Assembly (NCBI GenBank): GCA_039928925.1
Contig: JBDSSF010000001.1
Location: 331,837-388,546 of the forward strand
Reading direction: 5' to 3'
DNA: 56,710 nucleotides
From: Candidatus Saccharimonadales bacterium
GTDB lineage: Bacteria; Patescibacteriota; Saccharimonadia; Saccharimonadales; Saccharimonadaceae
Shown: piece after piece, positions 18,899 through 27,459 of the stretch
How the letters are laid out: each line of letters opens with the position of its first letter
Position numbering within the stretch: position 1 is the stretch's first letter
Made by a program: the position numbers and the translations under genes
The notes under the pieces: generated by a model
The model's database searches: none
Told to the model about the DNA's origin: nothing
The model's input: only the letters and a program-made list of their open reading frames with translations

Positions 18899-18948
18899 TC
18901 CATGCCGTGAAAATTTCTTCACGTAATAGAGATGAGTTACAAAAAGCG

Positions 18949-18976
18949 TTGACGCATGAGTAATATGCGTTACAAT
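18949..18976 (+). promoter_or_regulatory. infA-rpsI operon promoter P1
   Basis: TTGACG, 16 bases, TACAAT. Confidence 0.75.
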
Positions 18977-19032
18977 AAAAATATCAAATACATCTTCGCT
19001 GCATAACGGCGCGACGGTATTTCAAAATTGTC

Positions 19033-19061
19033 TTTACGCACGCTGCGTTTTACTGTATAAT
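19033..19061 (+). promoter_or_regulatory. infA-rpsI operon promoter P2
   Basis: TTTACG, 17 bases, perfect TATAAT, 15 bases before the infA ATG. Together with P1 it gives tandem promoters for the alpha-type operon. Transcripts from P2 would have a leader of under 10 bases. Confidence 0.8.
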
Positions 19062-19076
19062 CTACTACTGTAACTT

Positions 19077-19301
19077 ATGGCTAATCAAAAGGAAGTAATT
19101 AAATTGCAAGGTAAGGTGGTGGAAGCACTGCCTAATACTCAATTTAAAGTCGAACTAGAGAATGGTCATAGTATTATTGCCCATATTTCAGGTAAAATGC
19201 GAAAGCATTATATCCGACTTGTTCCCGGCGATAAGGTGGAAGTTGAGTTGACCCCTTACGATCTTACTAAGGGCAGAATCAGCTTTCGCATGAGAGATTA
19301 A
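19077..19301 (+). CDS. infA: Translation initiation factor IF-1
   Basis: 74 residues, an S1-like OB fold occupying the ribosomal A site. Motifs: [57 protein letters not shown]. First gene of infA-rpmJ-rpsM-rpsK-rpsD-rpoA-rplQ-rplM-rpsI. Confidence 0.97.
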   Translation: MANQKEVIKLQGKVVEALPNTQFKVELENGHSIIAHISGKMRKHYIRLVPGDKVEVELTPYDLTKGRISFRMRD

Positions 19302-19330
19302 TTAACGTAATAGGGAGTTTTTGAACGCTT

Positions 19331-19447
19331 ATGAAAGTTCGTGCAAGTGTAAAAAAAATCAGTCCCGATGATCAGTTAGTTCGCCGTAAAGGTGTCCTCC
19401 GCATCATCAATAAGAAAAAACCTAAGAATAAGCAAAGGCAGGGTTAA
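19331..19447 (+). CDS. rpmJ: 50S ribosomal protein L36, zinc-free type
   Basis: 38 residues, [10 protein letters not shown] at the start and KNKQRQG at the end, matching L36. The positions that hold the Cys-Cys-Cys-His zinc site in the common form are replaced ([12 protein letters not shown], then INKKKP). It lies between infA and rpsM, the usual place. Confidence 0.93.
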   Translation: MKVRASVKKISPDDQLVRRKGVLRIINKKKPKNKQRQG

Positions 19448-19449
19448 GC

Positions 19450-19836
19450 ATGGCTCGAATTGCAGGGGTAGTAATCCCTTCAGAAAAGCAAGTGCAGATC
19501 GCGTTGACATATGTCTACGGTATCGGTCCACACTTCGCATCGACCATCCTTGCGGCGGCAAAAGTTGAGCCGACCACTCGGGTGAAAGATCTCACCGAGG
19601 CTGAAGAACAACGACTTCGCGAAATAATCGATGCAGATTATACCGTGGAAGGCGACTTACAGCGTCAGGTAACAAATAATATCAAGCGCCTTAAAGATGT
19701 TGGCTCGTACCGGGGACTCCGCCATAAAAGCGGACTTCCAGTACACGGACAGCGTACTCGAACGAATGCACGAACTCGTAAGGGTAAAGCTATCGCAGTC
19801 GGCGGCACACAAAAGAAAGCAGCGTCTAAGACGTAG
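19450..19836 (+). CDS. rpsM: 30S ribosomal protein S13
   Basis: 128 residues, beginning [21 protein letters not shown], with [32 protein letters not shown]. Starts two bases after the rpmJ stop. Confidence 0.98.
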   Translation: MARIAGVVIPSEKQVQIALTYVYGIGPHFASTILAAAKVEPTTRVKDLTEAEEQRLREIIDADYTVEGDLQRQVTNNIKRLKDVGSYRGLRHKSGLPVHGQRTRTNARTRKGKAIAVGGTQKKAASKT

Positions 19837-19850
19837 AAAGGAATCGATAT

Positions 19851-20246
19851 ATGGCTGAAGCAACTAAAACGACAACTCGTAAAAAGCAGCGCCGATCAGT
19901 TCCTTCTGGTCAGCTGCACATTCAGGCAACGTTCAATAATACTATTGTGACGTTTACTGATAAAAAAGGTAATGTACTTGCCAGCAGTAGTGCTGGTGCA
20001 TGTGGATTCCGTGGAAGCAAAAAAGGCACAGCCTACGCTTCACAGGTCGCAGCTGAAAAAGCTGCGGAAAATGTGAAATCACTTCATAATATGTCAGCCG
20101 TTGACGTTTTCGTCAAAGGTGTTGGTCTTGGTCGTGATGCCGCTATCCGCGCAATGAGTTCATTTGAAATTTCTGTTGATAGTATCAAAGATGTGACTGG
20201 CGTACCTCACGGTGGCGTTCGTCCACGTAAGGCAAGGAGGGCGTAA
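19851..20246 (+). CDS. rpsK: 30S ribosomal protein S11
   Basis: 131 residues, with HIQATFNNTIVTFTDKKGN, AGACGFRGSKKGTAYASQ and VTGVPHGGVRPRKARRA. Overlaps rpsD by one base. Confidence 0.98.
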   Translation: MAEATKTTTRKKQRRSVPSGQLHIQATFNNTIVTFTDKKGNVLASSSAGACGFRGSKKGTAYASQVAAEKAAENVKSLHNMSAVDVFVKGVGLGRDAAIRAMSSFEISVDSIKDVTGVPHGGVRPRKARRA

Positions 20247-20863
20247 TGGCACGAGATCGAAGCCCAATCGTCAAACAGAGCCGCCGCGAAGGATATGCAC
20301 TACATCCTAAGGCGCACAAAATTATGGCTAAAAAATCTGGTATTCCAGGTCAGCACGGCGGTGGTCGTCAAGGTAAAGCAAGTCTTTACTCGACACAACT
20401 ACGTGAAAAGCAAAAAGTTAGACGAACCTACGGTTTGCTAGAAAAACAGTTTGCTAGACTTATGGATGAGGCAAGTCGTCGTGACGGCCTTGCAGGTGAG
20501 AACTTGCTACAAATGCTAGAACTTCGAATGGACAACGCTATTTACCGCGCAGGCTTTGCGACTTCACGTCGTGCTGCACGTCAATTAGTTGGACACGGGC
20601 ACTTCATTTTGAATGGACGTCGTGTTGATATCCCATCAATCCGCCTTAAAGCTGGTGATGAGATTGAAGTCCGCCCAAAGAGTACTAAGTCTGGTTACTT
20701 CACTGAACTTGATGATGTCATCAAAAATTCAGTACAAGGTCCACTTAGTTGGATGAAGAGCAACCCCAAGAAATTTACCGTCAGCATTACTGGTCTTCCA
20801 AAGCGCGAAGAAGCTGAAGCCGATATTAACGAGCAACTAATTGTTGAGTACTACTCACGTTAA
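20246..20863 (+). CDS. rpsD: 30S ribosomal protein S4
   Basis: 205 residues. S4 nucleates 30S assembly. The S4 RNA-binding domain shows LEMR-type segment LRMDNAIYRAGFATSRRAARQLVGHGHFILNGRRVD (in pieces). The N-terminus has no cysteine, so no zinc site. Confidence 0.97.
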   Translation: MARDRSPIVKQSRREGYALHPKAHKIMAKKSGIPGQHGGGRQGKASLYSTQLREKQKVRRTYGLLEKQFARLMDEASRRDGLAGENLLQMLELRMDNAIYRAGFATSRRAARQLVGHGHFILNGRRVDIPSIRLKAGDEIEVRPKSTKSGYFTELDDVIKNSVQGPLSWMKSNPKKFTVSITGLPKREEAEADINEQLIVEYYSR

Positions 20864-20883
20864 AGGGTAAGGAGCCTACATTT

Positions 20884-21807
20884 ATGTCACAAGTTATTCA
20901 CAACCCAGCACTTGCCGCCGTCAACGAGCTTAACGCTACGTCTGCAGAGTTTGTTATCGAACCGCTTCACGCAGGTTACGGTAATACTCTTGGTAACAGC
21001 CTACGCCGCGTACTTCTTTCAAGTATTGAAGGGGCAGCTATCGTTGCTTTCCGCGTTGAAGGAGCATCACACGAATTCACAACTATTCCAGGTGTGAAAG
21101 AAGATGTCGTCGACATCATGCTAAACCTTAAAAATGTTCGTCTAAAAGTACATTCTGATCAGCCTATCGAGCTTCGTCTTGAGAAGAAAGGCGCAGGAGT
21201 TGTTACTGCAGCTGACATTAAAACATCAGCTGATGTTGAAGTCGTTAACCCAGAGCAAGTTATCGCAACAATCGATGATCCTAAAAAATCAGTTCTATTC
21301 GATCTTGTTGTTGAAGCTGGTCGCGGTTACCGGACTATTGAACAATCGAGCGTATCTCGTCTTCACAGCGACATGATCGCACTTGATGCTGTCTTCAGCC
21401 CTGTGTTACGTGTTCGCTACAAAGTAGAGAGTACTCGCGTTGGTCAAGAAACTAACCTAGATAAACTACTCATTACTGTTGAAACCGACGGCTCTCTTAG
21501 CCCACGTGATGCATTCGAGCAAGCATCTGCCATCTTAGTAAATCAGTACACGGCTCTTGCCGGCTCAACAATTGTTGAAGCTGCACCTGCACTTGGACAA
21601 ACAGCTGACGATGAGACAAACGAACTTAATACTTCTATCGAAGAATTAAATTTGACTGCTCGCACAGCTAATGCCCTTGTTAATAACGACATCCGTACTG
21701 TTCATGATCTTGTAACGCTTAGCGAACAAGATCTCCGTGAACTAAAAGGATTCGGCAGTAAAGCGCTTGATGAAGTCAAAGATAAATTGGCGGAATTGGA
21801 ACTTTAA
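20884..21807 (+). CDS. rpoA: DNA-directed RNA polymerase subunit alpha
   Basis: 307 residues. The N-terminal assembly domain has LHAGYGNTLGNSLRRVLLSSIEGAA; the C-terminal domain (~250-307) has the paired helix-hairpin-helix segment TVHDLVTLSEQDLRELKGFGSKALDEVK. The canonical r-protein operon position. Confidence 0.98.
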   Translation: MSQVIHNPALAAVNELNATSAEFVIEPLHAGYGNTLGNSLRRVLLSSIEGAAIVAFRVEGASHEFTTIPGVKEDVVDIMLNLKNVRLKVHSDQPIELRLEKKGAGVVTAADIKTSADVEVVNPEQVIATIDDPKKSVLFDLVVEAGRGYRTIEQSSVSRLHSDMIALDAVFSPVLRVRYKVESTRVGQETNLDKLLITVETDGSLSPRDAFEQASAILVNQYTALAGSTIVEAAPALGQTADDETNELNTSIEELNLTARTANALVNNDIRTVHDLVTLSEQDLRELKGFGSKALDEVKDKLAELEL

Positions 21808-21809
21808 TC

Positions 21810-22214
21810 ATGCATAGACACGGATATAAAGGGCGTAAATTCAGTCGCGAACGCGACCAGCGCCGCGCACTCCTAAAAGGTCTCGCGACTAGCCTCGTCG
21901 AGCATGGCAAAATTGAAACAACTTTGCCAAAAGCCAAGGAACTTGTGCGTTTTATCGAGAAAATAATTACCAAAGCTAAAAAAGGTGATCTTCATAACCG
22001 CCGCCAAGTGATTGCAGCATTGTCTACTCAGGCAGCAGCATTCAAACTAGTGGACGAGATCGCTCCTCAGCTCAAGGGTCGTACTAGCGGACATGTCCGT
22101 GTAGAACGTACTCGTTTGCGAGTTGGCGATGGTGCACAGTTGGCAACTATCGGCTTTGTCGATGAGCTAACATCTACACCAGTCGCTGAAAAGAAAGAGG
22201 AGGTGAAAGCATAA
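21810..22214 (+). CDS. rplQ: 50S ribosomal protein L17
   Basis: 134 residues, beginning MHRHGYKGRKFSRERDQRRALL and containing HGKIETTLPKAKELR-type segment. Starts two bases after rpoA and overlaps rplM by one. Confidence 0.96.
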   Translation: MHRHGYKGRKFSRERDQRRALLKGLATSLVEHGKIETTLPKAKELVRFIEKIITKAKKGDLHNRRQVIAALSTQAAAFKLVDEIAPQLKGRTSGHVRVERTRLRVGDGAQLATIGFVDELTSTPVAEKKEEVKA

Positions 22215-22660
22215 TGACTGACATCAAATCAAAAACCTACTCACAAAAACCATCAGAGGTAACTCGTCGCTGGATCCTTATCGATGCAGCCGAAGCACCA
22301 CTTGGTCGAGTAGCAACTCAAATTGCTAAATACCTCATCGGTAAATACAAACCTACCTATACTGCTCATATTGATGCAGGTGACTATGTCGTCGTCATCA
22401 ATGCAGCACAGGCTGTAGTTACTGGTGCAAAGGAAACGGACAAGAAGTACTATCGTCACAGTGGATTCCCTGGTGGAATTAGTGATGAATCAGTTGCTGA
22501 AGTTCGTGTAAAATATCCAGAACGATTAATCGTTGCATCTGTCAAAGGTATGTTACCCCGTAACAAACTACTTGCTGAACGACTAAAACGTCTTCGTGTT
22601 TTTCCAGGTAGTGAACATACTCACACCGCACAAACTCCAGAGAAAGTAGAGATTAAATAA
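22214..22660 (+). CDS. rplM: 50S ribosomal protein L13
   Basis: 148 residues, with W-x-x-IDA-EAPLGRVAT, GDYVVVINA, KKYYRHSGFPGG and GMLPRNKL. Confidence 0.97.
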   Translation: MTDIKSKTYSQKPSEVTRRWILIDAAEAPLGRVATQIAKYLIGKYKPTYTAHIDAGDYVVVINAAQAVVTGAKETDKKYYRHSGFPGGISDESVAEVRVKYPERLIVASVKGMLPRNKLLAERLKRLRVFPGSEHTHTAQTPEKVEIK

Positions 22661-22661
22661 T

Positions 22662-23060
22662 ATGCCTGAAGGTAAATATTTATATGGCCTTGGTCGACGT
22701 AAATCCGCAACAGCTCGTGCACGTTTGTACGCTGGTAAAGGTAACATCACCATAAATGACAAGACAGCTAGTGCCTACTTGTCCGAAAACAAGACACTTC
22801 TTGCTGAAGTCACTGATCCACTTGCCCTTGTTGGTAAACAAAAAGATTTTGATGTTACTATCAAAGTATCTGGTGGTGGTCTTTCAGGTCAGGTTGATGC
22901 GATTAAACTTGCTATCGCTAAAGCTATCACGGTTCAATTCGCAGATCTTCGTACAACGCTTAAAAAAGCTGATCTACTAAGTCGCGATCCTCGTGAAAAA
23001 GAACGTAAGAAATATGGTCTTCGTTCTGCTCGTAAACGTGAACAATACTCAAAACGTTAA
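22662..23060 (+). CDS. rpsI: 30S ribosomal protein S9
   Basis: 132 residues, with YGLGRRKSATARARLY, KVSGGGLSGQVDAIKLAIAKA and the tRNA-contacting tail GLRSARKREQYSKR. Last gene of the operon. Confidence 0.98.
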   Translation: MPEGKYLYGLGRRKSATARARLYAGKGNITINDKTASAYLSENKTLLAEVTDPLALVGKQKDFDVTIKVSGGGLSGQVDAIKLAIAKAITVQFADLRTTLKKADLLSRDPREKERKKYGLRSARKREQYSKR

Positions 23061-23084
23061 GTTTTGGCCACATTCACGCAATCT

Positions 23085-23113
23085 CTCCTCGTTTTACGAG
23101 GAGTTTTTGTTTG
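23085..23113 (+). terminator. Terminator of the infA-rpsI operon
   Basis: CTCCTCGT pairs with ACGAGGAG around TTT and runs into TTTTTGTTT, a textbook intrinsic terminator. Confidence 0.9.
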
Positions 23114-23138
23114 TAACAGTAGTGGTGTGTGATAATAT
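23111..23138 (+). promoter_or_regulatory. Possible promoter of the structured-RNA region
   Basis: TTGTAA at 23111 and TAATAT at 23133 (16-base spacer), or GATAAT at 23131, with a TGTG before it. It lies just after the rpsI terminator and before the first large hairpin. Confidence 0.4.
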
Positions 23139-23144
23139 AAATAA

Positions 23145-23825
23145 CAAGCAAGTTTGCAGTTTTATTACTCCTTGCGTTCATTTACAGCCTAGAAGTAATT
23201 CCTGCCGAGCTACGAGTATTTATACATTAAGTACTGCTAGCTCGGCAGGAAACATAAGTACTGCACACAACGGCGCGATGGCGCACACCTGAGAGGGCGA
23301 GCGTGCGATTGACGCACATCCACTGATCATCCGGATGATAAGTCCGTTACAGTGGCAAGCACAGTTTATCGCCGTGACAATGGTCTCGCTCGAGCCCATC
23401 GGAACCACTGTCACTTGGCGCTGAATCACAGCATAGAATTTCGCTGAAGCTTTCCTGAGCCCCCAACTCGAAGCTGGCAATCAGGAAATTTAGCGAAAGA
23501 GCGATGTAGGTGGATTAGACACCCGCCGTCCCGCGCGAGGGGCAGATTCCCTCGGAGGTCCGAAGCTTCATCCGTATTCAACTCCGTCATAGTGGCTTCA
23601 GACACTACTATGGCAATCATCCTGCTGCACATGTAGGCGCAGGGCTGATACTGATCATGCCAAGTCCGAGCAGTCAAATGCTCGCATACTGGGTGGTTAT
23701 CGTTGTCTGTGGACGAGCACTAGCGGATCGTCCCCGCACATAGTACTCATCGTTCATACCCAAATGGACGAGCGACCACATAGTGGTGAGCGTGGATACA
23801 CTCCGCGCTCACCACTATACGTTCT
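23145..23825 (+). ncRNA. Candidate large structured RNA, new family
   Basis: No believable protein is encoded here, yet the segment is richer in G+C than its surroundings and holds many stems. By eye: 23199-23212/23238-23251 (14 bp perfect); 23374-23384/23404-23414 (GTGACA.TGGT with ACCA.TGTCAC, one mismatch), competing with 23349-23355/23405-23411; 23439-23445/23492-23498 enclosing 23451-23458/23481-23488; 23536-23541/23549-23554; 23590-23594/23603-23607; 23621-23625/23639-23643; 23667-23672/23679-23684; 23711-23716/23728-23733; and 23780-23792/23806-23818 (13 bp perfect). It lies between an intrinsic terminator and trpS with a possible promoter upstream. I looked for RNase P, tmRNA and SRP signatures and did not find them. 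Strand is inferred from the promoter. Confidence 0.5.
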
Positions 23826-23996
23826 ATACTTCTAGGCTGCTATCAAACATTATTCTTAGATCACGTGCTCGTGATCTATTTATTTATATAGATACAAAAC
23901 ATTTCCAATAACACTAGAACTAATCTCTCGAGAATCATTATTATCCATGCCGCAAAGCCAGCAAAGAAACAACTATTAGGCTATAATAGAGGGAGT
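23826..23996. other. A+T-rich spacer before trpS
   Basis: No frame of interest. The TATAAT at about 23984 lies just before the trpS ribosome site GAGGGA, giving a very short leader. Confidence 0.4.
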
Positions 23997-25028
23997 ATGA
24001 CAAAACCTGTAATCTTGACCGGCATCCGTGCTAACAACGACCTTACGATCGGTAATTATTTTGGTGCAATTTTACCAATCATTGATATGGCAAAAAAACA
24101 TTCTGATGGCTATCAGATAAATATGTTTATTCCCGATCTCCATAGTTTTACAACACCAATCAACCATAGTGAGCTATACGACCAAATTATTCATAATGCA
24201 CGGCTATTCGTAGCTGCTGGTTTACCACTCGATAATGACAATATTCACCTTTACCGACAAAGTTACATATCAGCGCACAGTGAGTTAACGTGGATTCTTG
24301 ATTGCTTTACTGGTTTTGGTGAAATGAGCCGCATGACTCAGTTTAAAGATAAGACAAGTTCTTTAGGAAATGACAGGACAACAGTAGGGCTTTTTAACTA
24401 TCCCGTCCTTATGGCAGCAGACATTCTTCTTTACAACGCACTGTATGTTCCTGTTGGCGAAGATCAGTCACAGCATATTGAATTTTCTCGTGACATTGCA
24501 GAACGAGTTAATAATAAGTTCGGTGATATCTTTACTGTTCCTGCACCAGTTGTTGCTCAACACGAATTTTTCGGTAAAGACCAAGGACTTCGCATTAAGG
24601 ATCTTATCGATCCAACTAAGAAGATGAGTAAGTCTGATGATAGTGGCAAGGGAGTTATATTTCTTGGTGATGATCCGGCTATTGCAGCTAATAAGATTAT
24701 GTCTGCAACAACTGACAATATTGCAGAGATTCACTACGATAAAGCTAACCAGCCAGGTATTAGCAATCTTATTGATATCTTGACGCTTCTTCGCGGTGGA
24801 GACTTACAGCAAACGATCGGTGAGTTTGAAGGTCAAACACGCTATGGAGACTTCAAGCAAATCGTGGCTGATGAGACTGAACGATTTCTAAGAGACTTTC
24901 AAACACAACTAAAATCTATCGACGATGATGCTGTAATATCAAAGCTAGAGCAATCAGAAGCACGAATGAGAATCATCGCAGATGAAACTCTTCTTCGCGC
25001 GCAGAAGGCTGTTGGACTGAGAAAATAA
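23997..25028 (+). CDS. trpS: Tryptophan-tRNA ligase
   Basis: Charges tRNA-Trp. 343 residues, class I synthetase: opening TGIRANNDLTIGNYFGAI with the HIGH-type TIGN at 17-20, and KMSKS at 209-213. The helical C-terminal domain is complete. The -10 is about 7 bases before the GAGGGA site, so the mRNA leader is minimal. First gene of a run to the TPR protein. The matching tRNA-Trp gene is at 44.1 kb. Confidence 0.96.
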   Translation: MTKPVILTGIRANNDLTIGNYFGAILPIIDMAKKHSDGYQINMFIPDLHSFTTPINHSELYDQIIHNARLFVAAGLPLDNDNIHLYRQSYISAHSELTWILDCFTGFGEMSRMTQFKDKTSSLGNDRTTVGLFNYPVLMAADILLYNALYVPVGEDQSQHIEFSRDIAERVNNKFGDIFTVPAPVVAQHEFFGKDQGLRIKDLIDPTKKMSKSDDSGKGVIFLGDDPAIAANKIMSATTDNIAEIHYDKANQPGISNLIDILTLLRGGDLQQTIGEFEGQTRYGDFKQIVADETERFLRDFQTQLKSIDDDAVISKLEQSEARMRIIADETLLRAQKAVGLRK

Positions 25029-25459
25029 TGTTACGTGAAGATTATATGTCACCGTCACTCGAAATGGCTAAAATTTTAGCTGATTTTTCATCGTTCACAC
25101 TTGATACGATCGTGACTGTTGATAGCTACGAACAATTAACGCCAGACTCATATATTTGGCAGCTTACTGCTGATGATGATATCTACATTCTCTATGCTGA
25201 AGATTATGTCGAAAGTCTCGACAGTGTTCGCGAGAAAATTGAAGATGCCAAAGGAATGATCGGTGGTGAGTTTATCAAAGTTGTGCCGAATAAGCCGATT
25301 GACGAAGAGCTCGCCGTTATAGCTAGCACGCACGACGATCCAGAGTATAGTGATTTCCTACAGAACTTCGCCGTAACATCAGGATACGATTCAGTGTTTT
25401 TATTTAAGGTTTCAGAAAATTCAGATATATATTCAGAGTCAGGAGCTCATCATGGTTAA
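25028..25459 (+). CDS. Hypothetical acidic protein, 143 aa
   Basis: No family recognised. It is strongly acidic (long Asp/Glu stretches at 50-75 and 95-120) and soluble. It overlaps trpS by one base and the next gene by 8, so it is translationally coupled in the operon. The next protein also begins with an unassigned acidic domain containing a similar IYILYAED/FYILFDDT strand, which suggests that the two share a fold; this is inference from local resemblance. Confidence 0.65.
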   Translation: MLREDYMSPSLEMAKILADFSSFTLDTIVTVDSYEQLTPDSYIWQLTADDDIYILYAEDYVESLDSVREKIEDAKGMIGGEFIKVVPNKPIDEELAVIASTHDDPEYSDFLQNFAVTSGYDSVFLFKVSENSDIYSESGAHHG

Positions 25460-26624
25460 AGTCTCATCGTCAGATATTCTAGCAATTTTACGGCGCTATG
25501 ATCTTGCCGGAGATGAGAATGTCCCTCGCCATATTGAAATGGTGACATTCTCAAACCCGAGTGCTGCAAACACGCTCATAGCTTTTCGTTTTAATAAGCG
25601 CCAGTTCTATATTCTATTCGATGATACTGCTGAAGATGATACTGACTATGTTGTAAATCAAATTCAGACTGTCGGGCATAGTGTCACGGGAACTGTTCTT
25701 CAGAATCCAAATGATCATATTACTACTTATGCACTTCCATTTAAAGGTAAAGAAGTATACTTATTCGAGGCAAACTCGGGCAAGCAGCGATTAGACCTCG
25801 AACTTGCTGAACGCTTTCCAGACATTTCACGTAGTACGTGGCAAAAACATATTAAAGCAGGCCATGTGAGCGTCAACGGTGAAACTGAATTATCTTCAAA
25901 ACGAGATGTTTTACCGACTGAAAATATTGCACTTAGTATTCCAGATGCGGAAGACTTCAGCGATGAAGTACTACCAATAGTTTTTATTGATGACAATGTC
26001 ATTGTCATCAATAAACCAATCGGCGTTCTTACTCACTCGAAGGGTGCACTTAACGATGAATTTAGTGTTGCAACATTCTTCTCACGATACTGCGATTACA
26101 ATAAAGATACAAATCGACCTGGTATCGTTCACCGCCTCGACAGAGATACTAGCGGCATTATGATCGGTGCACGAAATGAACAAACTGCAACACTTTTACA
26201 GAAGCAATTCGCCGACCGTCGAACTAAGAAAACATATATCGCAATTACTGATGGTATTCCAAAACAGGATGAAGCAAAGATAGACCTTCCGATCGGTCGT
26301 AACCCATCAGCACCGAGTACATTCCGAGTTGATCCAAAAGGTAAAAATGCCACAACAACGTATAAAGTACTCGCCATGAATGAAGATAGCGCACTTATTA
26401 AGCTACAGCCTCGAACCGGTCGTACGCACCAGCTACGTGTTCATATGGCATACCTTGGCACGCCAATAAAAGGTGATCGTGTTTACGGGAAACAGTCTGA
26501 TCGACTATACCTCCACGCAAAAGATCTAGAAATCACAATTCCTAGTGGTGACCGTCAAATATTCAGTGCTCCTCTTCCGGATAGCTTTTTAGCATCTTTT
26601 CCGGGAATTAATGTTAATGAATGA
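25452..26624 (+). CDS. RluA-family pseudouridine synthase with extra N-terminal domain
   Basis: Converts uridine to pseudouridine in rRNA or tRNA. The catalytic domain (~170-385) has HRLDRDTSG at 227-235 with the catalytic Asp230, and RTGRTHQLRVHMAYLG. An S4-type RNA-binding segment is at ~110-160 (RLDLELAERFPDISRSTWQKHI, then GHVSVNG). Residues 1-~105 are an extra acidic domain, absent from typical RluD, making this 390 residues against about 300-330. The target site cannot be read from sequence. Confidence 0.88.
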   Translation: MVKVSSSDILAILRRYDLAGDENVPRHIEMVTFSNPSAANTLIAFRFNKRQFYILFDDTAEDDTDYVVNQIQTVGHSVTGTVLQNPNDHITTYALPFKGKEVYLFEANSGKQRLDLELAERFPDISRSTWQKHIKAGHVSVNGETELSSKRDVLPTENIALSIPDAEDFSDEVLPIVFIDDNVIVINKPIGVLTHSKGALNDEFSVATFFSRYCDYNKDTNRPGIVHRLDRDTSGIMIGARNEQTATLLQKQFADRRTKKTYIAITDGIPKQDEAKIDLPIGRNPSAPSTFRVDPKGKNATTTYKVLAMNEDSALIKLQPRTGRTHQLRVHMAYLGTPIKGDRVYGKQSDRLYLHAKDLEITIPSGDRQIFSAPLPDSFLASFPGINVNE

Positions 26625-27450
26625 CCTCATAATTAATGATCAGTCATTTGAAACCATTAGAACTCTTCAACATGATCTTCCACAGGCGCTATTACTCACA
26701 GGACCAGATGGAGTAGGACTATTAGCTACCGCGCAGGCCATTGGGCGTGAGATGAATGCAGTTGTGTCGGTCGTTTTGCCGACAAATAAAGATAACGGCA
26801 TCGATATAGAAAAGGGGAGTATACGAGTTGCAAGCATCCGTGATCTATACCAACAAACAAGAACGAAACGCTCACAGTCTCAGGTCATTATTATTGACCT
26901 CGCCGAGCGAATGTCACCAGCTAGCCAAAATGCTTTTTTAAAGCTACTAGAAGAACCTAGTCGTTCGACGTACTTCATTCTTGCAACTCATCGCCCAAAC
27001 GACCTTTTGGTAACGGTTCGCTCAAGAACGCAGCATGTAAGTCTTCAGCCGGTTAGCACTGCGCAGTCAATCGATCTTATTGAAAAGCTTGGGATAGTAG
27101 ATAAAGATAAAATCGAAAAGCTACTGTTCATTGCCGATGGGTTACCTGCGGAGATAGTGCGCTTAGTGAAGGATGCTGAATATTTTGATAAGCGTGCGTC
27201 TATCATGAAAGATGCACGTGAGTTCTTGTCGGCAGATACATATAACAAAATACTAATTATTAATAGATACCGTGATAATCGTAATGATACTCTCGCACTA
27301 CTTGAGTCAGCTATGACCATAGCTCGTCGAATACTGAGCATAAGACCTGAGCCATCTCTGATAAAACAACTTGACCTCTTTATAAGTGCTTACGAACGTG
27401 TACAGTCGAACCAAAACATCCGGCTTCAGCTTACACGAATTGTGCTATAA
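26611..27450 (+). CDS. holB: DNA polymerase III delta-prime-like clamp-loader subunit
   Basis: 279 residues, an AAA+ clamp-loader fold. The P-loop region GPDGVGLLAT (31-40) has lost the GKT/S, as in non-hydrolysing delta-prime subunits; Walker B is IIIDLAERM, followed by QNAFLKLLEEPSRSTYFILATHRPN (in pieces) and an SRT in place of the usual SRC arginine-finger motif. No zinc cysteines. It overlaps the RluA gene by 14 bases; an alternative ATG is at 26617. A diverged gamma/tau relative is less likely. Confidence 0.85.
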   Translation: MLMNDLIINDQSFETIRTLQHDLPQALLLTGPDGVGLLATAQAIGREMNAVVSVVLPTNKDNGIDIEKGSIRVASIRDLYQQTRTKRSQSQVIIIDLAERMSPASQNAFLKLLEEPSRSTYFILATHRPNDLLVTVRSRTQHVSLQPVSTAQSIDLIEKLGIVDKDKIEKLLFIADGLPAEIVRLVKDAEYFDKRASIMKDAREFLSADTYNKILIINRYRDNRNDTLALLESAMTIARRILSIRPEPSLIKQLDLFISAYERVQSNQNIRLQLTRIVL

Positions 27451-27459
27451 TAAATCAAT

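Noticed and set aside
23291-23424. GAGAGG followed by a short plus-strand frame ending at 23424
   Set aside because: The site resembles that of the minigenes, but the only start in frame at proper spacing would be ATT, and the product is about 30-44 residues. Structured RNA explains the segment better.
23220-23677. Two overlapping minus-strand frames (86 and 83 codons) in the proposed RNA region
   Set aside because: No ribosome sites, non-standard start for one, mutual overlap in different frames, and stems run through them. Weak candidates only.
23145-23825. RNase P, tmRNA or SRP RNA
   Set aside because: I searched both strands by eye for the RNase P GAGGAAAGTCC and ACAGAA motifs, a tRNA-like TTCGA arm with CCA, and the SRP loop, and found none.
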